Assembly (NCBI GenBank): GCA_025403435.1
Contig: CM046347.1
Coordinates: forward strand, 23,262,597 to 23,326,596
Length of the DNA: 64,000 bases
From: Artocarpus heterophyllus
Taxonomy: Eukaryota; Streptophyta; Magnoliopsida; Rosales; Moraceae
Direction: 5' to 3'
The notes under the pieces were generated by a model that saw nothing but the letters and a program-made list of their open reading frames with translations, had not been told where the DNA came from and did not search any database. Shown in pieces: positions 24,901 to 30,957 of this stretch. The position numbers and the translations under genes were made by a program. Positions within the stretch are counted from its first letter, which is position 1. Each line of letters begins with the position of its first letter.

Positions 24901-25714
24901 ATACATCTTGAACATTAAAATAAAAATTTTTCAGAACCTAATAAATTAGAGTTTAACACAAAGGAGTTGGTTAATCATATTAGTAAATGTAATATTCTAC
25001 ATCTTGGAACTTATTTCACGTTGTTATGCCATCTATCGGCGTTGTTAAGTGATTTTTAGTGAAAACTTGATACTAAATCGGTAATGTCGGGAAAACGGTC
25101 ACAAATCACCATGGAAGTCAGGTTTGAATTTCTGGTCAATTAGTCATATGTAATGTGGGATTAATGATCCTTACTATGATGTTTCTTCGAATTCTTGTTT
25201 TATATTGCCTAATTGTTGTACCGCATATGTATAGTGGGAAAAGGGATTCCGTTATGTGTAAACTACTTAGTTTCATATTTTCTGATCTAGAATTTCGAAT
25301 TTTCAGAGGACACCAAGAATTCAAAGGAAAGTATCATCTGCAAAAGGTTGTTAATTTTCCCGTTTTATTTTGTTATCACAAGAAAATTAAGGTGATAATA
25401 TCCAGAAAGTAAGATCTGCTGATGTTTTCAGTCTCTGGCGAGAAGGCTCAGCTTATTGATTCAAAAAGGAAGATCAGCCAGACCCAGGTTTAGATTTTAA
25501 TTTTCCTTCCCCCTCCCAAATGTCAATTATGCCTGGTTCTGTGCTCATCGGAAGTACAGTGCTTTTACTTGTCGTTTTGTGCTTCACAGGCTTGTAGGTT
25601 GCAAACTGAAGTAGTTCTTAATTGTTGCAGGATGGAGTGACGAAGAAAAAGACAAAATTGGTTAATGACAAAAAGCTAGGTCAACTTTCTTCATCTCCCT
25701 GTGTCTCAAGATAA
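3639..25714 (+). CDS. RHL1: RHL1 (ROOT HAIRLESS 1/HYP7), topoisomerase VI-associated DNA-binding protein, nine-exon model
   Basis: RHL1 is a nuclear, plant-specific component of the topoisomerase VI complex (with TOP6A, TOP6B and BIN4) needed for endoreduplication, cell expansion and root hairs. I recognise it by its conserved N-terminal blocks: RKRLRTLAFSN-like, KSQRKNKFLFSFPGLLAPI, KNPVLYLDFPQGRMKLFGT, YPKNRYLTLQFPRGGK, the EDYFDNM/IVFSNAWWIG junction, and NPEEARLDFPKEL. Exons: 3639-3977, 4062-4172, 21762-21848, 21956-22161, 22872-22905, 23183-23404, 25307-25346, 25432-25487, 25631-25714. All junctions are GT/AG and phases match, giving about 392 codons. Arabidopsis RHL1 is about 355 residues as I recall. 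A lysine run near residues 9-13 and KRK near residue 360 could act in nuclear import. The first two thirds are secure. The last three exons are inferred, and an acidic tail I expected was not found. The ATG at 3639 was chosen because no earlier in-frame ATG exists. Confidence 0.85.
4062..4172 (+). CDS. RHL1: RHL1 exon 2
   Basis: 37 codons, phase 0 on both sides. The acceptor is AG at 4060-4061 and the donor GT at 4173. It encodes GRMKLFGTIVYPKNRYLTLQ through CEDYFDNM. The next conserved residues, IVFSNAWWIG, are 17.6 kb away in exon 3, so the transposon-filled stretch lies exactly within this intron. Confidence 0.9.
4173..6117 (+). other. RHL1 intron 2, 5' portion before element A
   Basis: AT-rich intron sequence without a gene. 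Positions 5110-5660 have several GAATT-type short repeats of the atttgaatt kind and could be a decayed non-autonomous element, but I see no clean terminal repeats. From about 5660 the sequence resembles an old LTR (separate entry). Element A starts at 6118. Confidence 0.5.
5665..6060 (-). mobile_element. Possible decayed LTR fragment
   Basis: On the minus strand, a purine stretch (agcagaggggat, about 6032-6043) is followed by AT-rich sequence running to about 5665, as expected for a polypurine tract followed by a 3' LTR. The bases before it translate weakly like the tail of a Gypsy polyprotein. No second LTR, TSD or primer site is present. It may be a truncated insertion older than element A; low confidence. 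Confidence 0.3.
6118..6340 (+). repeat. 5' LTR of element A
   Basis: Begins tgttgacaaatc and ends acaattcgttca, directly followed by the primer-binding site. A TATA-like run (tatatatatagg) is visible near 6288. It is preceded by TSD GTGAG. Confidence 0.93.
6341..6352 (+). other. Primer-binding site of element A
   Basis: tggtatcggagc immediately after the 5' LTR. This is one base away from the common plant tggtatcagagc, complementary to the 3' end of initiator methionine tRNA. Confidence 0.85.
6440..7549 (+). pseudogene. Element A gag (frameshifted)
   Basis: Starts at ATG 6440. It reads the LNSRNYLVWSQIVRTFLKGKGK block typical of plant Copia Gag, then shifts frame near 6645 and again near 7005, and resumes with the ATMMLRF-type and FSTIRCEEGRRGVML blocks. 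A CX2CX4HX4C zinc knuckle (CNYCKKTGHTKDIC) lies around 7257-7298. Gag would form the nucleocapsid of virus-like particles. With two frameshifts it cannot make full-length Gag. Confidence 0.85.
7550..8625 (+). pseudogene. Element A protease and integrase (broken)
   Basis: The aspartic protease motif VDSGATDHMT begins at about 7551 in a frame different from gag. A TAG at 7817-7819 interrupts after YCE. Integrase follows: HHCC zinc-finger words (HHIRMGHPSF, CEVCQMAKHHR), a frameshift near 8152, then WGPSRISN, FIDDFSRTTW and TPQQNRIAERKNRHL with the catalytic Asp, Asp and Glu region. The frame is lost again near 8570. Confidence 0.85.
8570..10447 (+). pseudogene. Element A integrase C-terminus, RT and start of RNase H (cut by B)
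   Basis: A long open stretch of about 625 codons. It holds the integrase tail (KTFGCIAYVH, LDPRALKCIFLGYSSTQKGY), a Ser/Pro/Gln-rich linker, then RT ([49 protein letters not shown], and the YVDD catalytic motif near 9920), and the first part of RNase H (YTDADWPGS). It ends at DRRS where element B inserted (TSD GATCT at 10443-10447), so the apparent stop lies in B's LTR. Confidence 0.9.
10448..10715 (-). repeat. Left (3') LTR of element B
   Basis: tgtgagttgtga ... gagattccaca, 268 bp, apparently identical to 20429-20696. It is followed at 10716-10731 by the reverse complement of the polypurine tract (ctccccctcaagctgg), which fixes the element's orientation as minus. Confidence 0.95.
10723..11565 (-). 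pseudogene. Element B RT C-terminus and RNase H
   Basis: On the minus strand it continues the RT from across C: MEVARSKKGIFISQRKYVLD, DRGRYQRLVGRLIYLSHTRPD, then a frameshift near 11225 in the linker before SDADWAGD, and RNase H (SDRRSTSGYCSFVWGN, VARSSAEAELRALA, FCDNQAAISLAKNPVHHDRT). The stop is at 10723-10725, overlapping the polypurine tract. Confidence 0.88.
11571..11794 (-). repeat. Left (3') LTR of element C
   Basis: 224 bp, tgttatgaattagg ... ctaatcataaca, followed at 11795 by the reverse complement of the polypurine tract. Confidence 0.95.
11802..12026 (-). pseudogene. Element C RNase H C-terminal end
   Basis: The continuation after the TAG reads SAISIAHNPVQHDRTKHIE, VDRHFIKEKLDSGLICTPF and DVLTKGLPSAAFQDLV, the normal end of Copia RNase H. 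It stops at 11802-11804, overlapping the polypurine tract. Confidence 0.85.
12030..14424 (-). pseudogene. Element C integrase end, RT and RNase H
   Basis: A long open frame of over 720 codons from about 14198: integrase tail (FGSVVFVHVH, LDPRAIKCVFIGYSSTQKGY), a linker with repeated QSEP/QSVP-type words, RT ([53 protein letters not shown] near 12750), and RNase H (YTDADYAGSLIDRRSTSGYC, VVARSSAESEFRSMA). It ends at a TAG (12027-12029) within YCDNK. Confidence 0.9.
14255..15164 (-). pseudogene. Element C protease end and integrase N-terminal half
   Basis: Continues in a new frame: KNVLHVPKLFTNLLSIQKLT-like, the HHCC finger (YHRRLGHPSFSVLK ... CNDCEFAKHKR), and IN core SDIWGPSMTPN, FIDDCTRITW, RSDNARDYFNQ. 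A one-base deletion near 14425 shifts the frame before TPQQNGV, so the third catalytic residue is in another frame. Confidence 0.85.
15165..16370 (-). pseudogene. Element C gag and start of protease
   Basis: Starts at ATG 16370 (MSSSTETSPAS). It carries the Gag core (AAYRLNGKNYLKWSQMVRTF, WLWNSMLPEISDTCMF, IWDAIKQTYSKVHDAAQIFE), a zinc knuckle (CTYCKKHRHTREKC, with the usual Gly replaced), and the protease motif WIIDSGATDHMTY near 15235-15245. The frame is lost at a run of T near 15165, shortly after the active site, so the rest of the polyprotein is out of frame. Confidence 0.88.
16453..16676 (-). repeat. Right (5') LTR of element C
   Basis: 224 bp, one base different from the left copy. 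The complement of the primer site (gcgctgatacca, 16441-16452) lies directly inside; on the minus strand it reads tggtatcagcgc, one base from the common tRNA-Met site. Confidence 0.95.
16682..20391 (-). pseudogene. Element B gag, protease, integrase and most of RT (one stop; cut by C)
   Basis: Likely starts at ATG 20391 (or 20376). Order: Gag (residues about 20-220), zinc knuckle CDYCRKPGHLRENC, protease WIVDSGASDHMTG, integrase HHCC (LIRLGHPNFMYLK ... CEVCQLAKHTR), IN core (SDVWGPSRVK, FVDDHTRLTW, TDNAKEFY, TPQQNGVAERKNRHLLE), then RT with KNAFLNGDLEEEVYM, YGLKQSPRAWFGKF and the YVDD motif near 16776. A single TAG at 18748-18750 interrupts just before the CEVCQ finger. The reading stops at LGSLKYFL where element C inserted. 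Otherwise it is open over about 1200 codons. Confidence 0.9.
20429..20696 (-). repeat. Right (5') LTR of element B
   Basis: Second copy of the 268-bp LTR. The complement of the primer-binding site (ggctcggatacca, 20416-20428) lies directly inside it; read on the minus strand this is tggtatccgagcc. Confidence 0.95.
20702..21119 (+). pseudogene. Element A RNase H C-terminus (continues after B)
   Basis: Resumes directly after B with TTGYCTFLGGNLITWRSKKQ, VVSRSSAEAEFRAMA, YCDNKSAISIAHNPVQHDRT and the HFIKEKLESGLICTPYV block. A small deletion near 21045 shifts the frame just before the usual end; in the shifted frame it reads on to a stop at 21117-21119. Joined with 8570-10447 this shows that B split a single gene. 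Confidence 0.9.
21113..21126 (+). other. Polypurine tract of element A
   Basis: agcttgaggagggg directly before the 3' LTR; it overlaps the end of pol. The same AGCTTGAGGGGGAG-type box is shared by most elements in this window. It primes plus-strand DNA synthesis. Confidence 0.85.
21127..21366 (+). repeat. 3' LTR of element A
   Basis: 240 bp, homologous to 6118-6340. It is longer by a 17-bp tandem duplication (atgcaagctggacaaat) near 21196-21220 and differs at seven other bases. It is followed by TSD GTGAG at 21367-21371. Confidence 0.93.
21367..21761 (+). other. RHL1 intron 2, 3' portion after element A
   Basis: About 395 bp between TSD GTGAG and exon 3. AT-rich, no gene seen. It contains the branch and acceptor region of the 17.6-kb intron. 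Confidence 0.7.
21762..21848 (+). CDS. RHL1: RHL1 exon 3
   Basis: 29 codons, phase 0. It encodes the highly conserved IVFSNAWWIGSLAENPEEAR and LDFPKELSD. The acceptor is AG at 21760-21761 after a pyrimidine-poor tract; the donor gtaagt starts at 21849. This exon resumes the gene after the nested Copia insertion. Confidence 0.9.
21956..22161 (+). CDS. RHL1: RHL1 exon 4
   Basis: 206 bp, starting in phase 0 and ending two bases into a codon. It begins GQHTEYDFKGGAGG and ends with the family-like TPVRHSARTAGKTF. The middle is acidic and Ser-rich (EEESPKS, GDLSEGEDKD), typical of a disordered linker. The donor gtactg begins at 22162. Confidence 0.85.
22872..22905 (+). CDS. RHL1: RHL1 exon 5 (34-bp small exon)
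   Basis: A 34-bp exon that completes the split Lys codon from exon 4 and reads KFADASSGDDSM. The acceptor is AG at 22870-22871 and the donor is gtaagt at 22906. The acidic content matches the preceding linker. Confidence 0.8.
23183..23404 (+). CDS. RHL1: RHL1 exon 6
   Basis: 74 codons, phase 0 on both sides, from KEDVCPAV to LVQTTISTLFKKVEEK. The Gln/Ser-rich middle leads to the LVQTTISTLFKK block, which I recall as conserved in RHL1 proteins. The donor gtaatg begins at 23405. Confidence 0.85.
23745..24023 (-). mobile_element. Probable solo Copia LTR in RHL1 intron 6
   Basis: 279 bp bounded by tgataagact and agtcctatca, near-perfect inverted ends with TG..CA. On the minus strand it reads like an LTR, with repeated TTAGTT words, an AATAAA-like signal (gcaataaaggc) and a final TTATCA. 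No primer site or polypurine tract adjoins it. The flanking 5-mers gtacc and gtgct match at only three of five bases, so the duplication is decayed or absent. The best explanation is LTR-LTR recombination of an old insertion. Confidence 0.55.
24024..25306 (+). other. RHL1 intron 6 remainder
   Basis: Intron sequence. T-rich runs at 24377-24392 and 24889-24899. No exon with good splice sites and RHL1-like coding was seen before 25307. Confidence 0.5.
25307..25346 (+). CDS. RHL1: RHL1 exon 7 (inferred)
   Basis: 40 bp reading RTPRIQRKVSSAK plus one base. It was chosen because the ttttcag acceptor (25301-25306) and GT donor (25347) give the phase that lets exon 8 read as SGEKAQLIDSKRK. The basic, Ser-rich content fits the RHL1 C-terminal region, but no strong conserved motif confirms it. 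Confidence 0.6.
25432..25487 (+). CDS. RHL1: RHL1 exon 8 (inferred)
   Basis: 56 bp. With the one base left from exon 7 it reads VSGEKAQLIDSKRKISQTQ. The acceptor is ttttcag (ends 25431), the donor GT at 25488, and the end is phase 0. An alternative acceptor at 25441-25442 would also be in frame with exon 6 and would skip exon 7. Confidence 0.6.
25631..25714 (+). CDS. RHL1: RHL1 exon 9 / possible 3' end
   Basis: After a ttgttgcag acceptor (ends 25630) the frame reads DGVTKKKTKLVNDKKLG and stops at TAA 25712-25714. It is basic, like the preceding exons. A GT at 25680 (after CTAG) could instead be a donor to a further exon, and I could not find an acidic C-terminus in the next 700 bp. This may therefore be the true end, a retained-intron reading, or an internal exon of a gene whose last exon lies beyond the transposon nest. 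Confidence 0.45.
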   Translation, partial: DGVTKKKTKLVNDKKLGQLSSSPCVSR

Positions 25715-26299
25715 AAGATGCAATCATTTGTCTATTAGTTACACTCAAAAATATCTTTATTTATCTACAAACCGAATGCATTATAGGTAGAAAAAAGTTT
25801 TTTTTGAGACATAATTCACATATAAAGAAGTAAAAAAAAAAAAGGTTCTGAAATGGAGAGGAGAGACAAAATTGACACCTGACCCAGAAAGTGAATATCA
25901 AAGTCCTGATGGTTCGCAAATAAAGGCAAGAAAGAAATAACTAAGCTCCATGCCTAAACTAGGAAGTGGAGGGGGAAGTACTCAGTACTAGAATATATCA
26001 ACTATAACAAAAAGAAGCGAGTTCAGAAGCAAAGTTATGTACAAAATCTATAAATTGTTAAACCTCATTTTGCATGAGAAGGAGATTGCAAATTCTTTGA
26101 GTTTTTGAGGGAAAATTTCATGACAACTTTTCTTTAGGATACGATTTCATTTTGGGCATCCTTATGTGCTTCTTCGTCTACAGATTTTTGAGACATTCCT
26201 TTTCTTTCACAGGAGTGGTTTCTAGAATCTAGATTCACTTAATATTATTGTTGTTGTTGTTGTTGTTTTATTACTACTACTACTACTACTACTACTAAA
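25715..26299. other. Post-RHL1 spacer with microsatellites
   Basis: No gene recognised. It has A-rich stretches, a short open frame 25845-25940, and adjacent (ttg)n at about 26246-26267 and (act)n at about 26272-26297. If RHL1 ends at 25714, its polyadenylation region is here. Confidence 0.5.
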
Positions 26300-26442
26300 G
26301 GTTAATAATCTTTTTTTTTGTCCAATATATCTTGAACAATATGAAAATAGACACAAATATACAGGGTATGCTATCTTCCAACTACTATCTAACTAGATAA
26401 TTAATTACAACTAACAACAATTGGAAAACTTAGTCTTCAACA
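26300..26442 (-). repeat. Possible 3' LTR remnant of element F
   Basis: Ends ...gtcttcaaca at 26442, just before the RNase H end of F. On the minus strand it starts tgttgaagac and contains AT-rich promoter-like sequence. The outer boundary is unclear, with microsatellites beyond, and no second copy is in the window. Low confidence. Confidence 0.35.
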
Positions 26443-27522
26443 CCGCCTTAATCTAGAACAAAGATACTTTGCATTCCCAGCTTGGTTATGAGTCGTTGAA
26501 ACATTGAACCAGACACCCCTTTAGTGAGAACATTTGCAAGTTGATAATGAGAAGGAATATAGGGTGTATAATCCAATCCTGATTCAATCGTTTTTGTTAT
26601 AAAGTGCCTATCAATCTCCACATGATTAGTTTGATCATTTCTAACAGGACTATGGGCGATATTAATTTCGGCGTTGTCACAATAATCATAGGACCTTTTA
26701 CTCTTGTTCTCCGGTTGCATAGAATTTTCTTCACCCAAAGCATTTGACATATTCCTTGAGCCATAGCTCGGAATTTAGGTTCTACAGGAGCGCAACACGA
26801 CCCATTGTTTCTTGCTTTTCCAAGTAACCAAATTCCCACCTAGAAAAGTGCAATATCCTTTAGTTGATCTTCGATCTACCTTGTATCCAACCATCTGTGT
26901 AACTTCCACTTTAAGTTCCCTGAAACAAGAAGCCTTTCCTTGGAGATCCTTTTAGTCATCTCAAAATACAAGAAACGACTTCTATACGAGGTTTTAGTTG
27001 AGCATGTATAAATTGACTAACAACACTTGTAACATCAGCAATATATGGTCTCGGTTGGGTTAAGTAAATGAGCTTGACCACCATTCTCTCATACTATCCC
27101 CTGTCCACAGGTTCCTCTCTCACTTTTTTCTCCTAGTCGATAGTTTGCTTCTATTCAAGTGTCAACTGGTTTGCAGCCAGCCATAACAGTTTCTTGTAAG
27201 GGGTCCTAAGTGTACTTTTGTTGTGAGATGTAGATCCCATGTCGCGACCTGGCACCTTTTTTTCTAGGAAAAACCTCAAGTCTATTGGGTCTTTGATTTG
27301 AAATTCCTTTGCTAGGAAAGCATTCAATCCAGTCATCTCATGATCATCAATTTTCACAACTATATTTTCCGCATAAACAATTAGAGCTACTCTCCCCCTT
27401 CCCAATAATCTTAATGTACAGAGTGTGATCATTATGGCTTTGATTATAAACACAATTTTAGCGTGGCTTTCATAGACCTGCGAAACCGTGCTCGAGGTGA
27501 TTATTTTGTACCATAAAGATTG
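26443..27522 (-). pseudogene. Decayed Copia element F, RNase H and RT part
   Basis: Minus-strand Copia remains with many frameshifts and stops: the RNase H tail (NIAHSPVRNDQTNHVEIDRHF, YIPSHYQLANVLTKG), an RSTKGYC-like and WLLGKARN stretch, the LVVKLIYLTQPRPYIADV-like linker, the RT catalytic region read as VYAENIVV instead of YVDDIIV, and SLYGTK-stop-SPRARF. D inserted at 27522/27523 within SLYG. The active-site motif is changed, so this copy is dead and old. Confidence 0.8.
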
Positions 27523-28044
27523 TGTTGAAATTACTCCAATGATCCCTCGACCTCAATACAGAGAAGATGAATTAACAAAGAACAAATAACCAGAAACAAG
27601 AACACGAAAAATTTAGCGAGGTTCAGCCAAAGATGCCTATGTCCTCGTGAACTCCCCTCAAAGGAATTCGATCTAATTAGTGATGCAGTTCTTGAAGATT
27701 GTTACAATACACTTGCTTCTGAGAAATCACACAAGAAGATTACCCAGAGAAAATTCCCTTCTCTATCTCTCGTCGTTCTTTTCCTCTCAGGCCCCCCTTT
27801 TTTTCTCTCTCTCTATCTTATCTCAGGTCTATTTTACATCATATATATATTACACCATTACACGGTATCACCAATAAAAATAGAACATGTCCATCACATG
27901 GATACATAAACAACTTATTTCATTTTTTGCCATGTCGTTTCTTCTTTTCTTCTTTTCTTTCTCCAAAAGATCACATACTAGTATGTTGTCGTTTTTATCT
28001 TCAAGAACTTGAAAATTGGATCATATTAGAACTGACCTTTAACA
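27523..28044 (-). repeat. Left (3') LTR of element D
   Basis: 522 bp, tgttgaaattactcc ... gacctttaaca. Homologous to 41204-41741 with many substitutions and length differences at a C run and CT-rich stretch. Confidence 0.92.
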
Positions 28045-28124
28045 AACTCCACCTCAGTTCTCATATGACCTTTAAAGAATAGATCTCCTTCAACTTTGAG
28101 GATCCTAGCTCTTCTTCTGAATTG

Positions 28125-28613
28125 TCACCCATTATCAATCCCTAGCAAGGTTAAACACCGTTGAAACTTGCTAAGGGTAACAACCTTTGTTCCCATATCA
28201 GTCGGATTCTGATCAGTTGAAACTTTCTTCACTTCTATGATTCCGTCAGCGACCTTGTCCCTGATAAAGTGGTACTTTACCTCTACATGCTTGGTTCTGT
28301 CATGGAATACAAGATTTCTACATAAATGAAGAGCAGTTTGACTATTTGAATAAATGGTACTAACCCCTTTGAAAAACATCAGCTCCTTAAGTAACTCCTG
28401 TATCCAGATTCCTTCCTTAATCTCTTTAGTGGCTGCAATATATTCAGCCTCTATTGTAGACAACGCCACCACAGGTTGTAACTGCGACTTCCAACTTACA
28501 CAATTTCCACAAACAAGGAAGAAATAAGCCGTTGTAGATCTTTTGCTGTCTCTATCCCCAGCATAATTTGAATCTACAAATCCTTTCACCTGTACTTTAC
28601 TTCGATGTCTGGA
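28125..28613 (-). pseudogene. Element D RNase H
   Basis: Minus strand: GFVDSNYAGDRDSKRSTTAY, VSWKSQLQPVVALSTIEAEY, and HLCRNLVFHDRTKHVEVKYHF. This RNase H style (SKRSTTAY, TIEAEYIA) is typical of Tork/Tnt1-like elements. A stop at the RT/RNase H boundary (28614-28616) separates it from RT. Confidence 0.88.
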
Positions 28614-29773
28614 TTAATTTAACCCCAAGGCCGTAGAACCAGAAATGTATCGCATTAACCACTTCATAGCATTCCAATGATACTTTCCAGGATTCGCCAT
28701 ATATCTGCTAAGAGAGTATGCCAGATCAGGCCTTGTGCAAATCATGGAGTACATTATTGATTCGATAGCATTTGAATATGGAACTTGGGACATATAGCGT
28801 TCTTCTTCAGTACTGCTAGGACATTGACTTTGGGATAACTGAAACTTATTCTGTTTTCTATCTCTTTCAATAGAAATTCCTAGAATCTTTTTAGCATTTC
28901 CCAGATCCTTCATGTCAAATTCTGACATCAGCATCTTTTTCATTTCGTTAATCCTTTCAATATGTTTACTTATAAGTAACATATCATCTACATATAATAA
29001 GAGGTACTCAGCTTCCATAATATCATCACCTTTGAAGTAGAGACAAGAATCATAATAGCTGCTTTTAAAACCCTGCTGTTGCATGAAGGAATCAAACCTC
29101 TTATTCCATTGTCTAGGAGACTGCTTTAAGGCATATAGAGATTTGTCAATAGGCACACCATGTCCTTCCCCTTTTGAACTTGAAAACCCTTTGGTTGCTC
29201 CATAAAAATAACCTCTTCTAATTCTCCATGTAAAAAAGCGGTCTTCACATCCATTTGTTCCAACTCCATATCAAATTGAGCTACAAGAGATAACATAATC
29301 CTAATGGTCTTATACTTGACCACAGGTGAGAAAATCTCATTGAAATCCACTCCTCTCTGTCTGAAACCTTTTGAAACTAACCTTGCCTTATATTTGAGAG
29401 GTTCAACCTCTGACCCTCCTTCCTTCAGTTTATAAATCCATTTACAGGCCACTACTGACTTGTTCTTAGGCCTTTTGACCATAAACCAGGTGTTATTTTT
29501 GTAGGGAGACTTCATTTCCTCTCTCATAGCTATCATCCACATCTTAGAGTTCTTGCTTGATATGGCTTCTTCATATGTTTCTGGTTCAGTTTTATTTAAG
29601 TCTACTGCTGTCATGAAAGCATATGCCAAAAGATCAGTTAAAGCACTAAAACCATATCTTTGAGTAGGCTTAATAATCCTCTTTTGTTTGTCCCTTGTGA
29701 GATTGTAGTCTCTCAGAGAATCAACCAGCTGTTCTTGATTAGGTTCCTGCTCTTGATGCTCATTCTGAATTGA
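28614..29773 (-). pseudogene. Element D reverse transcriptase (frameshifted)
   Basis: The first part (from about 29629) carries WIYKLKEGG, FSPVVKYKTIRIMLSLVAQF, MDVKTAFLHGELEEVIFMEQ. A frameshift near 29150 leads to KSLYALKQSPRQWNKRFD, YVDDMLLISK and ARRKILGISIERDR-like sequence. A TGA at 29774-29776 separates it from the integrase part. Confidence 0.88.
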
Positions 29774-29776
29774 GGA

Positions 29777-30957
29777 TCAAGGCTCTATATCACTTTGCCC
29801 TTCTTGTGTCTGAATGCTCCCAGTTTCTTGAAGAGGAACTTCCACAGCAGGCTCCACCTGAACTTGAGACCTGGGCTCCACCTGATCTTGTGACCTGGGC
29901 TCCACCTGATCTTGGCCAACTTCAACTTGATTTTCAACTGTGCTTGCATCATTAGTACCAAAAACCTCTCTTTTGGCAGAGTGGTTAGTGTTATTCAAAT
30001 AAGGAAATTCATTTTCATTAAACACCACATCTCTACTTATCATGGTTTTAAATCCACAATTACCATTTATCCACAGCCTATAACCTTTAGTTCCTTGGGG
30101 ATAACCTAAAAAAATGCACTTAATGGACCTTGGTTCCAACTTTCCTATTGACTGATGTGCATATGCAGAACAACCAAATGGTCTAAGATGCATTAAATCA
30201 GGTGGTTTTCCAGTCCATTTTTCCTTGGGTGTTTTAAAGTCTATGGCACTAGGACTCCTATTCACCAGATATGCAGCAGTCATCACTGCCTCACCCCAAA
30301 AACTTTTTGGTAATCCTGAGTTAAACAACATGTACCTAGTTTTGTTCATGAGGGTTCTATTCATCCTTTCAGCAACTCCATTTTGCTGAGGTGTCTTTCT
30401 AACTGTTCTATGTCTTTGAATTCCAACTTCCTTACAAAAGTTGTCAAATTCTTCATTACAAATTTCAAGACCATTATCCGTTCTTAAAGTTTTAACTTTC
30501 TTATCTGTTAAATTTTCCATTAAGACTTTCCATTGTTTGAATTTACAAAGTGCATCATTTTTATTTTTCATTAAGTAAACCCAAACTTTACAGGAAAAAT
30601 CATCCACAATAGAAAGGAAATATATATTACCTCCATGTGTTGTAGACTTTTCTGGTCCCCATAAGTCTGCATGTACATACTCTAGGATTGCCTTGGATTC
30701 ATGCCTGCCAATACTAAATTTGAGCCGATGTTGTTTACCAAATATGCAGTGTTCACAAAGTCGACCTTGCTTATTTTTCCTTTGCCTAGGAGTCTCTGAT
30801 CTTTGCATAATTTCAAGTCCTCTCTGACTCATATGCTCAAGTCTACTATGCCACAACATTGTTTGAGAATTTTCAGGGGCTTCTACAATAGCAGTCTTTC
30901 CCACAAGTGTCTCAGCTATCATGTGATACAGCCCACCTTTCTTGGATCCTTTGATCA
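29777..30957 (-). pseudogene. Element D integrase (cut by E)
   Basis: Minus strand, 393 codons open: the HHCC finger (WHSRLEHMSQRGLEI ... CEHCIFGKQHR), the IN core (HADLWGPEK, VDDFSCKVWVYLM, RTDNGLE, TPQQNGVAERMNRTLM), LRPFGCSAYAH and an acidic linker with repeated QVEP words (QDQVEPRSQ twice plus QVQVEP). The usual Gly in LGHMS is Glu here. Element E is inserted at 30957/30958 upstream of the finger. Confidence 0.88.

Noticed and set aside
25845..25940. 31-codon open stretch (KWRGETKLTPDPESEYQSP and so on) considered as the RHL1 last exon
   Set aside because: The upstream acceptor is a run of A without a pyrimidine tract, and the peptide does not resemble RHL1 ends that I can recall. Left as spacer.
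26246..26297. (ttg)n and (act)n repeats considered as a regulatory element or CRISPR-like array
   Set aside because: Plain trinucleotide microsatellites; no spacers or conserved repeat units.
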